The translations under genes were made by a program, and so were the position numbers. From Candidatus Binatia bacterium (GTDB lineage: Bacteria; Desulfobacterota_B; Binatia; UBA9968; JAJDTQ01), in assembly GCA_022827045.1 (NCBI GenBank), contig JAJDTQ010000050.1:1-49548 (forward strand): a stretch of DNA of 49,548 nucleotides. The letters run 5' to 3'. Under the pieces are notes generated by a model. The model was not told the DNA's origin and ran no database searches. It saw only the letters and a list, made by a program, of their open reading frames with translations. Below, one piece after another: positions 1 through 8,681 of this stretch (within the stretch, counting starts at the first letter, position 1; every line of letters starts with the position of its first letter).

Positions 1-855
1 ATCGTCAGCACCGGCGCCAACCTCTACCACGACACCCACTTCGCCATCGGCCTCACCATGCACCGGGGCACCTTCGATGCGGACGATGTCGACCTGCGGG
101 ACCAGGGCGTGGTGCGCATCTACGACATTTTCTTCGACTACGACGTGCTCATCTCCACCGACGACTTCTTTCGCGAGATCCTGAAGGCTTCCGAGTTCCA
201 GAAGGAGATGGGGACGGCGGAGATGCACTACCGCGTGGGCCGCTACCTCGACGAAAGGGAAAGGATCCTCGGCCTCGAAAGGCGCTCGCTGCTGGCGGCC
301 GCCTACCGGAGCGGCGTGCCGGTGTACACCTCCTCGCCCGGCGACAGTTCCATCGGCATGAACGTCGCGGCGCTGGCCCTCAAGGGAAACGAACTCCGCT
401 TCGACGTGTCGCGCGACGTGAACGAGTCCGCGGCCCTGGTGCTGGAGGCCAAGCGCGCCGGCGGCCGAAGCGCCGCGGTCATCCTCGGCGGCGGCTCGCC
501 CAAGAACTTCCTGCTCCAGACCGAGCCCCATATCCAGGAGGTGCTCGGGCTCGAGGAAAAGGGCTTCGACTACTTCATCCAGATCACCGACGCGCGCGTG
601 GACACCGGCGGCCTTTCCGGAGCCACGCCCGCGGAAGCCGTGAGCTGGGGCAAGGTGGATCCCGATCAGCTGCCGGACTCGGTGGTCTGCTACGTGGACA
701 GCACCATCGCGGTACCGCTGATGACCGCCTACGCCGTCGGCAAACACCCGCCAAGGACACTGAAGCGGCTCTACGACCAACGAGACAGGGCGCTGGAGCA
801 CATCGCCGAAGAGATCCGCGAGAAGTTCGGCAACGTGCCGCTGGCGCAGCGCTGA
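1..855 (+). CDS. Deoxyhypusine synthase-like protein (5' partial)
   Basis: The frame is open from the first base, so the gene begins upstream of the window; the ATG at 58 is internal. The N-terminal part seen here reads [10 protein letters not shown], the NAD-binding STGAN segment of the deoxyhypusine synthase family. Near the C-terminus the stretch [13 protein letters not shown] aligns with the catalytic segment SGARPDEAVSWGK, and its final Lys is the residue that forms the enzyme-substrate imine in the eukaryotic enzyme. Bacteria have no eIF5A, so bacterial members are thought to act as homospermidine synthase-like or other polyamine-transferring enzymes; the substrate cannot be told here. 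Two moeA genes follow on the same strand, 40 bases after the stop. Family assignment is firm, function is not. Confidence 0.85.
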   Translation: MVSTGANLYHDTHFAIGLTMHRGTFDADDVDLRDQGVVRIYDIFFDYDVLISTDDFFREILKASEFQKEMGTAEMHYRVGRYLDERERILGLERRSLLAAAYRSGVPVYTSSPGDSSIGMNVAALALKGNELRFDVSRDVNESAALVLEAKRAGGRSAAVILGGGSPKNFLLQTEPHIQEVLGLEEKGFDYFIQITDARVDTGGLSGATPAEAVSWGKVDPDQLPDSVVCYVDSTIAVPLMTAYAVGKHPPRTLKRLYDQRDRALEHIAEEIREKFGNVPLAQR

Positions 856-895
856 CGAAATCGCGGGGAAGCCCCTGCCCGCCAAACATGTCGAG

Positions 896-2149
896 ATGAA
901 CACGACCGGCACACCCAAAACCTTCTTCAAGGTCGTGACGCCGGACGAGGCCCTGAAGCTCCTTCGAGAGGTGTCCGCGGTGGACTCCGAGGTGGTGGAC
1001 ACGATCCGCGCCCGGGGCCGTGTGCTGGCCGAGGACCTGCATTCCCGGGTCGACCTGCCCCACTTCAACCGCGCGGCCATGGACGGTTACGCCGTCGTGG
1101 CGCGGGACACCTTCGGCGCCAGTCCCGGACTGCCCGCCTACCTGGAGCTCGCCGGGTCGGTGGAGATGGGCGAGGAGGTCACGCGCCGGATCGGACCCCG
1201 CGAGGCCGTGCGCATCTCCACCGGGGGCATGCTCCCTCCCGGCAGCGACGCCGTGGTGATGGTGGAGTACACCGACGAGACCGGCGACGGCATGGTGGAG
1301 ATCCAGCGCAGCGCCTCGCCCTGGCTCAACGTGATCCAGGTCGGCGACGATATCCACAAAGGCGATCCGGTGTTCCCGCGGGGGCGGCGGCTGCGTGCCC
1401 ACGATCTGGGCGCTCTCACCGGGATCGGGATCGAGTCGGTGCCGGTCTACCGGAAGCCGCGAATCACCCTGGTATCCACCGGCGACGAGATCGTCGCGGT
1501 GGACCGCGAGCCGCGCCCCGGACAGGTGCGCAACATCAACCAGCACTCGCTGGCGGGACTCGTCGCCGAGTGGGGCGCCGAGCTGAACGACCTCGGCGTC
1601 GTGGCCGACGACGCCGGGGACTTGCGCGCCGCGCTGGACGAGGGCCTGGACTGGGGTGACCTGGTGCTGCTTTCCGGCGGCAGCTCCATGGGAACCCGCG
1701 ACATGGCGGTGGAGGTCATCCGCTCGCTGCCCGATGCCAGGATCTTCTTCCACGGGATCTCGGTAAGCCCCGGCAAGCCCACCATTTATGCCCAGGCCGC
1801 CGGGAAGCCCGTGCTGGGCCTTCCCGGCTATCCGGTATCCGCGCTGGTGATATTCGATCTCTTCGCGGCGCCGCTGATCCGCGCGCTGGGCGGCGAGGAC
1901 GATGCTGCCGCCCACCTTCGGCGCGGGACCGTCCGCGCGCTGCTCGACACCAACGTCGCCTCGCAGACCGGCCGGGAGGACTACGTGCGGGTCATCCTCG
2001 AGAAAAGGGGTGAGGCGCTCCACGCCTCCCCGCTGCCGAGCAAGTCCGGCGCCATCTTCACCCTGGTCAAGGCCGACGGCATGATCCGCATCGACCTCAA
2101 CCGGGAGGGACTGGAGGAGGGGGAAGAGGTGGACGTGCTGCTTTTCTGA
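896..2149 (+). CDS. moeA: Molybdopterin molybdenumtransferase MoeA
   Basis: This 417-residue protein should insert molybdate into adenylated molybdopterin, the last step of molybdenum cofactor synthesis in the cytoplasm. The family landmarks are in order: AMDGYAV near residue 62, STGDEIV near 200, LSGGSSMGTRDM near 260, GKPTIYA near 295 and GLPGYPVSA just after. The length is normal for MoeA with its C-terminal domain. The start ATG is preceded only by a weak GAG. It is followed after 12 bases by a second MoeA-type gene, so the two are probably one transcript. Tandem moeA genes are common where more than one metal or cofactor form is handled, but nothing here shows which metal each uses. Confidence 0.93.
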   Translation: MNTTGTPKTFFKVVTPDEALKLLREVSAVDSEVVDTIRARGRVLAEDLHSRVDLPHFNRAAMDGYAVVARDTFGASPGLPAYLELAGSVEMGEEVTRRIGPREAVRISTGGMLPPGSDAVVMVEYTDETGDGMVEIQRSASPWLNVIQVGDDIHKGDPVFPRGRRLRAHDLGALTGIGIESVPVYRKPRITLVSTGDEIVAVDREPRPGQVRNINQHSLAGLVAEWGAELNDLGVVADDAGDLRAALDEGLDWGDLVLLSGGSSMGTRDMAVEVIRSLPDARIFFHGISVSPGKPTIYAQAAGKPVLGLPGYPVSALVIFDLFAAPLIRALGGEDDAAAHLRRGTVRALLDTNVASQTGREDYVRVILEKRGEALHASPLPSKSGAIFTLVKADGMIRIDLNREGLEEGEEVDVLLF

Positions 2150-2161
2150 TTCTCGAAGAGC

Positions 2162-4096
2162 ATGGCAAGGAAACGCTATCTCAAGAAAACCCCGCTGGCG
2201 GAGGCGCGGGAGCTGTTCCTGGAAGCCGTGGCCGGCATCCGTCTGGAGGACGAGACGGTGGAGGTCGGCCAGGCCCTCCACCGGGTCACCGCCGAACCGG
2301 TGTTCGCGCGAATCTCCTCGCCCCACTACCACGGTTCGGCCATGGACGGGATCTGCGTGCGCGCCGAGGACACCTTCGGAGCCACGGAGTTCTCCCCCCG
2401 GCGGCTCCGGCTCCTGGCGGACGAGGCCGAAGCCGAGGGATGCTTCGCCTACCTGGACACCGGCCAGCCCCTGCCGCCCTGGGCCGACGCCGTGATCATG
2501 ATCGAGAAGGTGCGGGACGCGGGCGAAGGCGCCGTGTCCATCGACGAGGCGGCGACCCCGTGGCAGAACGTGCGCCTGGTGGGCGAGGACGTGGTGGCCA
2601 CCGAGCTGCTGCTGCCGCGGAACCATCGTTTGAGACCCTATGATCTCGGGGCGGTGCTGGCGGCGGGCCATACCACCCTTCGTGTCAAGGCGCGCCCCAA
2701 GGTGGCGATCATTCCCACCGGCGACGAGATCACCGCGCCGGGAGAGACCGCCCGTCCCGGCGAGATCATCGATTTCAACTCCACCGTGCTGGCGGCCATG
2801 GCCGCCGAGTGCGGCGGCGCCGCGGAGACGTTGACGGCCGTCCCTGACGATCCCGCTCTATTGAAACAGGCGCTCGCCGACGCCGTCGACGGCCACCACC
2901 TGGTCGCCCTCATCGCCGGATCGTCAGCGGGCGAGCACGACTTCACCGCCGAGGTGATCGACGGCGCCGGCCGCCTGCTGGTTCACGGCATCGACGTCAT
3001 GCCCGGGAAACCCGCGGTCCTGGGGGTGGTCGGCGGCAAGCCGGTCATCGGCATCCCGGGCTACCCCGTGTCCGCCATCGTCATCGCCCGCGAGATCCTT
3101 CAGCCTGCATTGCAGGGGATGCTGGGTGCGGGCGCCGCCTCCCCCGCCAGGATCCGGGCCGTGGCGCCCCGCAAGATCCCGTCCCGGCTCGGCCTGGAGG
3201 AGTTCGTCCGGGTGACCCTGGGCAGGGTCGAGGACAGGCTCATGGCGGTTCCGCTGGCGCGTGGAGCCGGCGTCATCACCACCATGGTGCGCGCAGACGG
3301 GTTCCTGCGCATTCCGGGGACGGTGGAGGGGATCAACGCCGGCGAGGAGGTCGACATCGAGCTCCTGCGCTCACCGGAGGAGATCGAGCACACGGTGCTC
3401 TGCACCGGCAGCCACGACCTCTCCATCAGCGTGCTGGAGGACCAGATCAAGCGCCGGAACCCGCGCCTCAAGATCGCCACCGCCAACGTGGGCAGCCTGG
3501 GAGGCCTGCATTCGGTCCGCCGCGGCGAGACCCACATGGCCGGCACCCACCTGCTCGACCCCGCCACCGGCGACTACAACACCCCGGACATCAGGCGCGT
3601 GCTCCCGGACGTGCCGGTGGTCCTCGTGCACTGCGTCCGGCGGAGCCAAGGCTTGCTGGTGCCCCGCGGCAATCCCATGGGACTGTCGGACGTCGGCGAC
3701 TTGGAACGCCCGGACCTCCGGTTCGTCAACCGCCAGCCCGGTTCCGGGACCCGGGTACTGCTGGACTACCAGCTCGCGCGGCTCGGCATCGACGCCAAGG
3801 CCATACAAGGCTACGACCACGAAGAATTCACCCACATGGCCGTTGCCGTGGCGGTGGCCAGCGGACTGGCGGATACCGGCCTGGGGATCCGCTCCGCGGC
3901 CGATGCCCTTGGGCTGGATTTCATCCCGGTAGGGGACGAGCAATACGACCTGCTGCTGTTGCGGTCCTTCTACGAATCGCCCACCGGCGCGACGCTGCTG
4001 GAGGTTCTCCGGTCGGAGGAGTTCAAGCTCGCGATGCAGTCCCTCGGCGGCTACGACACCGGCGCCACCGGCGAGATCTTCTACGAGCAGAGCTAG
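2162..4096 (+). CDS. MoeA fused to a periplasmic-binding-protein-like domain
   Basis: The first ~400 residues are a complete MoeA domain (AMDGICV near residue 60, PTGDEIT, AGSSAGEHDFT, GKPAVLG, GIPGYPVSA). The last ~235 residues, from VLCTGSHDLSISVLEDQI onward, form a PBP-like type-2 ligand-binding domain of the sort usually found with molybdate-responsive ModE-type regulators; GSGTRVLLDYQLARLG near residue 535 is typical. No signal peptide is present, so the binding domain is cytoplasmic. It probably senses or delivers an oxyanion to the MoeA domain. This fusion is known in archaea and deep-branching bacteria. It sits 12 bases behind the stand-alone moeA and is likely co-transcribed. The role of the extra domain is inference. 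Confidence 0.9.
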   Translation: MARKRYLKKTPLAEARELFLEAVAGIRLEDETVEVGQALHRVTAEPVFARISSPHYHGSAMDGICVRAEDTFGATEFSPRRLRLLADEAEAEGCFAYLDTGQPLPPWADAVIMIEKVRDAGEGAVSIDEAATPWQNVRLVGEDVVATELLLPRNHRLRPYDLGAVLAAGHTTLRVKARPKVAIIPTGDEITAPGETARPGEIIDFNSTVLAAMAAECGGAAETLTAVPDDPALLKQALADAVDGHHLVALIAGSSAGEHDFTAEVIDGAGRLLVHGIDVMPGKPAVLGVVGGKPVIGIPGYPVSAIVIAREILQPALQGMLGAGAASPARIRAVAPRKIPSRLGLEEFVRVTLGRVEDRLMAVPLARGAGVITTMVRADGFLRIPGTVEGINAGEEVDIELLRSPEEIEHTVLCTGSHDLSISVLEDQIKRRNPRLKIATANVGSLGGLHSVRRGETHMAGTHLLDPATGDYNTPDIRRVLPDVPVVLVHCVRRSQGLLVPRGNPMGLSDVGDLERPDLRFVNRQPGSGTRVLLDYQLARLGIDAKAIQGYDHEEFTHMAVAVAVASGLADTGLGIRSAADALGLDFIPVGDEQYDLLLLRSFYESPTGATLLEVLRSEEFKLAMQSLGGYDTGATGEIFYEQS

Positions 4097-4112
4097 TCGG
4101 GGTTCCGTCTGA

Positions 4113-4152
4113 CCCCCTCGCCCTCCGGGAGAGGGTCGGGTTGAGGGCGCGC
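4113..4152. repeat. Intergenic palindromic repeat, CCCTC..GAGGG family
   Basis: A hairpin-forming element (CCCTCGCCCTCCGGGAGAGG core followed by GTCGGGTTGAGGGCG) between the moeA fusion and the tRNA. The same family recurs near 13965-14010 and as two facing copies at 45845-45933. Confidence 0.7.
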
Positions 4153-4166
4153 GCGGCGCTGGTGGC

Positions 4167-4253
4167 TGGTGCCGGGAGCCGGACTTGAACCGGCACAGGC
4201 CGAGGCCCGCGGGATTTTAAGTCCCGTGTGTCTACCCATTCCACCATCCCGGC
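4167..4253 (-). tRNA. tRNA-Leu (anticodon UAA)
   Basis: Read on the minus strand, the acceptor stem GCCGGGA pairs with TCCCGGC. The anticodon stem-loop is CGGGA-CTTAAAA-TCCCG with anticodon TAA. A long class-II variable arm (CGGGCCTCGGCCTG region) and a GTTCAAGTC T-loop follow. Discriminator A and a genome-encoded CCA end occupy 4167-4170. All features fit leucine. Confidence 0.95.
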
Positions 4254-4318
4254 GCCAAACGTTTTCCATAACTTAGCGCCAAGGGACCGTCAACCAAATC
4301 AGCACTCGCAAGCCGTGC

Positions 4319-6085
4319 TCACGACTCCTGCCGCCGGCTCAAGCGCGCCACCAGCCAGCGGCCGCCCACGGTCAGGACCGCCAGGGCGACGATGAGCAGC
4401 ACGCCCAGGGCCGAGGTCTGTCCGGGATAGCCGTCTTCCCAGGAGCGCCACATGACCACCGACAACGTCCAGTTCTCGTGGGTGGCCAGGATCAGCGGCA
4501 CGGAGAAGTTGCGGAGGGAATGGGACGCCACCCAGATCCAGCCGCCGATGAACGCGGGCAGCACCAGCGGCAGCACTATCCGGCGCATCAGCGTGAGCCA
4601 TTTGCCGCCCGACACGTGGCTGGCCTCCTCCAGCTCCACGTGTACCTGGGTCAGCGCCGCGGTCATGTTGCGGCTGCCGAAGGCAATGTAGCTGACGGTG
4701 AGTCCCAGCACGATGATCCACACCGTCCCGTAGAGGCGCAGTTCGCTAAACGGTGGCTGGAGATACAGGAACATGAACGCGATGGCAATGATCACGCCCG
4801 GGAGGGCGTGTGGCAGAAACGTGACGGCGTCGAGAACCGTCCTTCCCCTGAACCGTTTGCGGAGGATGACCCAGGCGACGACCAGGGAGAGAAGCATGGT
4901 CAGGGTGGCGGCGCCCAGAGCCACCACGATGGTGTTGACAGTCGCGTCCCAGACCTCGCTGTCGGAGAAGATCTCCCGGTAGTGCTCCAGGTTCAAATCG
5001 GACAACAGTTCCCATGAAGGGGTGATGTAGACCGGCAGCAAGGAGCTCCACAGCAGTACGAAGCTGGGCGCCAGGATCGTGAGGGCGAAGTAGGCGAAGA
5101 AGACCGCGAACGCGACGTAACGCCACTTCCCCAGCGCCATCACGCGTGGGCGGTACCCCTTCCCGGTGATGGTGGCGAAGCGCCCTTCCTGCCTCATGGC
5201 ATAGCGGTACGCATACACCAGGAGGATGCTCACCAGGAGGAAACTGGCCCCCAGGGCGGCCGACAGCCCGTATTCGGGGGGCGTGTAGCGCTGTGTCGTA
5301 TAGAAGATATAGGTGGGGAATACGTGAATCCGCGCCGGCAGGCCGATGACCAGCGGAACCTCCAACGACTCCAGGTGGGTCATGAAGCTGTACATGGTAG
5401 CGCCCAGGATGGCTGGAGTCAGCAGCGGCAGGAAGATGCCGAAGAAGGTCCGGCGGCCGGAGGCGCCGGCCACACGCGCCGCCTCTTCCAGGCTCGGGTC
5501 CATGGCCCGGAACGCTCCCACCATGATCAGGAAAGTGGTGGTGACCCCCCTGAGACCCTCCAGCAACACCATGCCCCAGAGGCTGTAGATGTTCAGCGGG
5601 CCGCTCGTCAGCTCCACCCCAAGCCATCCCGCCGCGCCGCGCATCCACACGTTGAAGAGACCGATCTGCGGCGAGAGGAGGAAGGTCCAGGAGACGGCGA
5701 AAAGCAGTCCCGGCATGGCCATGGGCACCAGGATGAGGCCCCAGGCGACGTTGCGGAACGGCATGTCGGTACGTTCGGTGAGAAAGGCGAAGAGGGTCGC
5801 CAGCCCCACGGAGATGGCGGTGCTGAATACCGCCAGCAGGGCCGTATTGAAGAACATGGAGTACGTCTGCGGATCGGAATAGGCGCTGGCGTAGTGATCG
5901 AGGGTGAAGCCGCCGGGATCCCAAGGATTGCCCAGGCGAAAGCTGAAGATGATCAGGGTCGCGAGGGGTACGATGACGAGCCAGACGGTGAGCACGACGG
6001 CCAGCAGGGCGCCGAGGTGCTCCCGCGCCCACCCGAGCCAGCCCGGTGCGCGGCCGGTAGCGTGTGATCCTGTGGGTACCGTCAT
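4319..6085 (-). CDS. ABC transporter permease, Fe(III)/FbpB type, two fused halves
   Basis: The 588-residue protein is a tandem fusion of two binding-protein-dependent permease domains. The first has the EAA-type loop EEAARVAGASGRRTFFGIFL near residue 200, and the second has EEASHVSGGKWLTLMRRIVL near 490. About twelve hydrophobic segments are visible, starting with LLAVVLTVWLVIVPLATLII. This architecture is typical of iron(III) permeases of the FbpB/SfuB class and of thiamine-type relatives. A matching solute-binding protein is encoded at 7218-8303 on the same strand, upstream in transcription and separated by a gene on the other strand. No ATPase is adjacent. Substrate is inferred from family only; related systems carry iron, sulfonates or polyamines. 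Confidence 0.88.
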   Translation of the reverse strand: MTVPTGSHATGRAPGWLGWAREHLGALLAVVLTVWLVIVPLATLIIFSFRLGNPWDPGGFTLDHYASAYSDPQTYSMFFNTALLAVFSTAISVGLATLFAFLTERTDMPFRNVAWGLILVPMAMPGLLFAVSWTFLLSPQIGLFNVWMRGAAGWLGVELTSGPLNIYSLWGMVLLEGLRGVTTTFLIMVGAFRAMDPSLEEAARVAGASGRRTFFGIFLPLLTPAILGATMYSFMTHLESLEVPLVIGLPARIHVFPTYIFYTTQRYTPPEYGLSAALGASFLLVSILLVYAYRYAMRQEGRFATITGKGYRPRVMALGKWRYVAFAVFFAYFALTILAPSFVLLWSSLLPVYITPSWELLSDLNLEHYREIFSDSEVWDATVNTIVVALGAATLTMLLSLVVAWVILRKRFRGRTVLDAVTFLPHALPGVIIAIAFMFLYLQPPFSELRLYGTVWIIVLGLTVSYIAFGSRNMTAALTQVHVELEEASHVSGGKWLTLMRRIVLPLVLPAFIGGWIWVASHSLRNFSVPLILATHENWTLSVVMWRSWEDGYPGQTSALGVLLIVALAVLTVGGRWLVARLSRRQES

Positions 6086-6098
6086 CTTTGAGCCTGGG

Positions 6099-6192
6099 TG
6101 TCCTTCGACTTCGCTTCGCTACGCTCAGGACGAACGGTGTCGGGACCATCGTTCCGTTCGTCCTGAGCGTAGCGAAGCGGAGTCGAAGGACA
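6099..6192. repeat. Large inverted repeat, 39-bp arms
   Basis: Arms 6099-6137 and 6154-6192 are reverse complements with one mismatch, around a 16-base loop. Each arm contains TTCGCTACGCTCAGGACGAA, a core dispersed in many bacterial genomes. It lies between the divergent permease gene and the alpha/beta hydrolase gene. It could end or insulate transcription, or be a mobile palindromic unit. Confidence 0.85.
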
Positions 6193-6303
6193 TCATGACG
6201 AGTTGAACAGGGTTTTGCCTATGTTGTATGGCTCTCGCGGGGCTTCTACTACGACCGGAGAACCCCGTTCAAGGGCGGCGAGCAAGCAATGGGAGGAGCT
6301 GTC

Positions 6304-7119
6304 ATGGCCATCGAGCAACGATACCTGGAAGTCGACGGGCTCAGGACGTTCTACCAGACCGCGGGAAGCGGCCACCCGGTGGTGATGATCCATGGGGGCG
6401 CGCCCGGGGTCTGCTCCCTCGTCGCCTGGAAGTTGAACATGGAGCCGCTGGCCGCCTCGGGGCTGTGCCTCTACGCGTTCGACCAGGCCGGGTTCGGAAA
6501 CACCGACAACCCCACGGACTACTCCATGGACTACCGGGTGACCCACGCGCGGAAGTTCATCGACGCGCTGGGACTGAAACGCTTCCACCTCCTCGGCAAT
6601 TCCATGGGCGCCTACATCGCCGCGAGGATCGCGCTGGAAGACCCGCGGGCGAGCCGGCTGGTGCTCATATCCAGCGGGACGTTGTCGCCGCCGGGATCGG
6701 CCGCGGCGGTGGCCCAGGGCAAGAAGCACAACCAGGATTTGCGGGAGTACACCCCTTCACTTGAAAACATGCGCGCGGTGACCCTGAATACTCTGTTTCG
6801 GAGCGAGCTGGTTACCGATGAGCTGGTGGCGGAACGTTACGAAATGAGCACGGGATCCCGTTTCGACGCCATCGTGAAGCGGTGGGAGGCGCCTCCCTTG
6901 AAGCCCGTGGGAGAAGGGCTGTCGGAGATCCGGAACAAGACGCTGCTCATCTGGGGAAGGAACGACCGGGGCGTGGCCTTGGAAAGAGGGGTGCTGCTGT
7001 TCGAGGCGCTTCCGGACGCGGAGCTCCACGTCTTCAACCACTGCGGCCACTGGGCCTTCTGGGATCAGGCGGAGCGGTTCAACCGGCTCGTCGGCGACTT
7101 CCTGAGCCAACCCGATTAG
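6304..7119 (+). CDS. Alpha/beta hydrolase, meta-cleavage hydrolase type
   Basis: The preferred start is ATG 6304, because GGGAGGAG lies five bases upstream; the in-frame ATG at 6289 has no such site. The 271-residue product has the oxyanion segment MIHGGAPG near residue 30 and the nucleophile elbow GNSMG with Ser100. A late WGRNDRG supplies the likely acid and NHCGHWAFWDQ the His. The HGGAPG and GNSMGG-like motifs resemble C-C bond hydrolases such as BphD/MhpC, which cut ring-cleavage products of aromatic compounds. A Rieske oxygenase and a cupin are encoded nearby on the other strand, compatible with an aromatic or xenobiotic role. The exact substrate is unknown. Confidence 0.85.
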   Translation: MAIEQRYLEVDGLRTFYQTAGSGHPVVMIHGGAPGVCSLVAWKLNMEPLAASGLCLYAFDQAGFGNTDNPTDYSMDYRVTHARKFIDALGLKRFHLLGNSMGAYIAARIALEDPRASRLVLISSGTLSPPGSAAAVAQGKKHNQDLREYTPSLENMRAVTLNTLFRSELVTDELVAERYEMSTGSRFDAIVKRWEAPPLKPVGEGLSEIRNKTLLIWGRNDRGVALERGVLLFEALPDAELHVFNHCGHWAFWDQAERFNRLVGDFLSQPD

Positions 7120-7131
7120 AACCCGGTCCGG

Positions 7132-7159
7132 GTAGGGGCGACCGGCCGGTCGCCCCTAC
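7132..7159. repeat. Perfect 28-bp palindrome, GTAGGGGCG family
   Basis: GTAGGGGCGACCGG meets its exact reverse complement directly, giving a 14-bp-arm palindrome just after the hydrolase stop. It may act as a transcription terminator between the convergent hydrolase and binding-protein genes. It belongs to the widest repeat family of the window. Confidence 0.8.
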
Positions 7160-7217
7160 AGGGGTCCACCGCAACGCGGGCTTCAAGCGACCCCTCCACG
7201 AGTCGGGCGCCTCGCCC

Positions 7218-8303
7218 CTACTTCTTTTTCTTGGCCGCCGGCAGCCCCAGCATTTCCTGGTACTCGCGGTTGTAGTTGTCCCACTTGCGCGCGCAATCCG
7301 CTCCACAGATGGCGACGTGCTTGCCCTTGGCCAGCGGATACTTCTTGGAAGACGGATCCCACGGAAAGCCGCGGTAGGCGTACTTCTCGAGCACGTCCTG
7401 CCCGCCGGTGGAGATCCACACCGCCCAAAGCTGGGTGGTGGCCGGGGTCTTCGACCACTCGGCCACATACACCCGGGTGCCTATTTCGAGCGGAACCGGG
7501 CCCGGCTGGGTGTACACGAGGTTCTTCACGCCGCCGTCGATCATGCGGTTGGCGGTGTGGTAGTTGATGCCGCACCCCAGCGGGAACTCTCCGGAAGCGA
7601 TCTTGCGCAGGATCGTCCCCTGGCCACGCGTCAACACGGCGCCGTTGGCGATGATTCCCTTGAGCCACTTGAGATGCGTCTCGCGGGTCTTGGAATCATG
7701 CTGCAGCGCCTGCAGCTTGTTGCGGGTGTCGACCATGAACTTTCCCTTCCACATGGGGTCGAGGCACGCGTCCCAGCTCGTCGGCTCCTTGCCCTTGGGA
7801 ACCAGCGTGGGATTGTACGCGTTGCCCCTGACGTTGCCCGTGGTGGAAAGAAAATTCCCGTCGGGGTCCATGGCCCTTGAGTCCAGCTTCGGCCAACCCT
7901 TGGGGATGTGCTTGTTGACGTCCGCGTAGCTGAAAGGAGGCTTCACGAACGCACCATCCTTCAGGTACTGGGCCTGGAACTCGCTAGCGATGTGCATGAC
8001 GTCGTAGGGCGGGTTCGTGCCCTGCTTGTACTGGATCAGGAACTGCCCGAAGGGTCCGATCCCGCGCTCGCGCTTGTAGGAGATCTCCTTGATGAACGGG
8101 TAGGCCTTGCTGAAGGCCGGGAGCACGTTCTTGGTGTCCCGCTTGGGCCAGTCCAAAGACATCCTGAGCTTGCCGCCGGTCTTTTCCATCTCGGCCTTGG
8201 ACGCCGCCACGAGCTGCTCGTATGCGTTGGCGCCGTACGCCGACTGCGCCCCGAAGAGAAAGAGCCCGACTATCGCGAACGCACACAGTCTGCGTGTCTT
8301 CAT
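7218..8303 (-). CDS. ABC transporter solute-binding protein (family 1, iron type)
   Basis: The start is placed at ATG 8303, because AAAGGGGAAACG lies just upstream and a clean signal peptide follows (MKTRRLCAFAIVGLFLFG..., cleavage likely after AYG or nearby). An in-frame upstream ATG at 8342 would spoil the signal. The mature protein has the layout of extracellular solute-binding proteins of the Fe(III)/sulfonate group, such as GNAYNPTLVPKGKEPTSW and GQGTILRKIASGEFPLG. It ends in a lysine-rich tail. It probably feeds the fused permease encoded at 4319-6085. The ligand is not evident. Confidence 0.83.
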   Translation of the reverse strand: MKTRRLCAFAIVGLFLFGAQSAYGANAYEQLVAASKAEMEKTGGKLRMSLDWPKRDTKNVLPAFSKAYPFIKEISYKRERGIGPFGQFLIQYKQGTNPPYDVMHIASEFQAQYLKDGAFVKPPFSYADVNKHIPKGWPKLDSRAMDPDGNFLSTTGNVRGNAYNPTLVPKGKEPTSWDACLDPMWKGKFMVDTRNKLQALQHDSKTRETHLKWLKGIIANGAVLTRGQGTILRKIASGEFPLGCGINYHTANRMIDGGVKNLVYTQPGPVPLEIGTRVYVAEWSKTPATTQLWAVWISTGGQDVLEKYAYRGFPWDPSSKKYPLAKGKHVAICGADCARKWDNYNREYQEMLGLPAAKKKK

Positions 8304-8349
8304 CGTCGTTTCCCCTTTCCTGTGTCCTGCCGGTTCATTCACATGACCG

Positions 8350-8667
8350 CTATTTCTGGTACGCTTCGGCGTATCGCAGCACCTTCACCCCCTTGGGCGC
8401 GCGGGTGGGACCGTAGGGCGTGCCACCCTCGATGAACACGCAGGACCCGGCGGTGTAGAGGGTGTCGCCGATCTCCACCTCCCCTTCCAGCACGTAGAAC
8501 ATCTCGTTGAACGGATGGCTGTGCACCGGGATGTCGGTGTCGGGACCCCAGTGGCGGATCATGATCGACGGCCCCCCGCCCTTCTCGTCGCGGTGGAGGT
8601 ACTTCGTCTCCCCGCGCGCGGTCTTGACCATCTCGGCACCGTTCTCGTTGACGTGGTGGACAGCCAT
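8350..8667 (-). CDS. Cupin-domain protein
   Basis: The preferred start is ATG 8667, preceded by AAGGGGGTAGGGGAC; a longer in-frame version from 8733 lacks a ribosome site and overlaps the upstream gene. The 105-residue product is a single small beta-barrel cupin. HSHPFNEMFYVLEGEVEIG near residue 50 gives the metal-binding HxH(X)nE motif, and the second motif is weaker (GTPYGPTRAP). It starts 15 bases after the stop of the Rieske oxygenase gene and is probably co-transcribed with it. It may be a metal-dependent dioxygenase/isomerase or a binding protein; the reaction is unknown. Confidence 0.85.
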   Translation of the reverse strand: MAVHHVNENGAEMVKTARGETKYLHRDEKGGGPSIMIRHWGPDTDIPVHSHPFNEMFYVLEGEVEIGDTLYTAGSCVFIEGGTPYGPTRAPKGVKVLRYAEAYQK

Positions 8668-8681
8668 GTCCCCTACCCCCT

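Noticed and set aside
584..2671. 695-codon minus-strand frame over the moeA genes
   Set aside because: Low-complexity product, antisense to two well supported moeA genes; caused by high GC at third positions.
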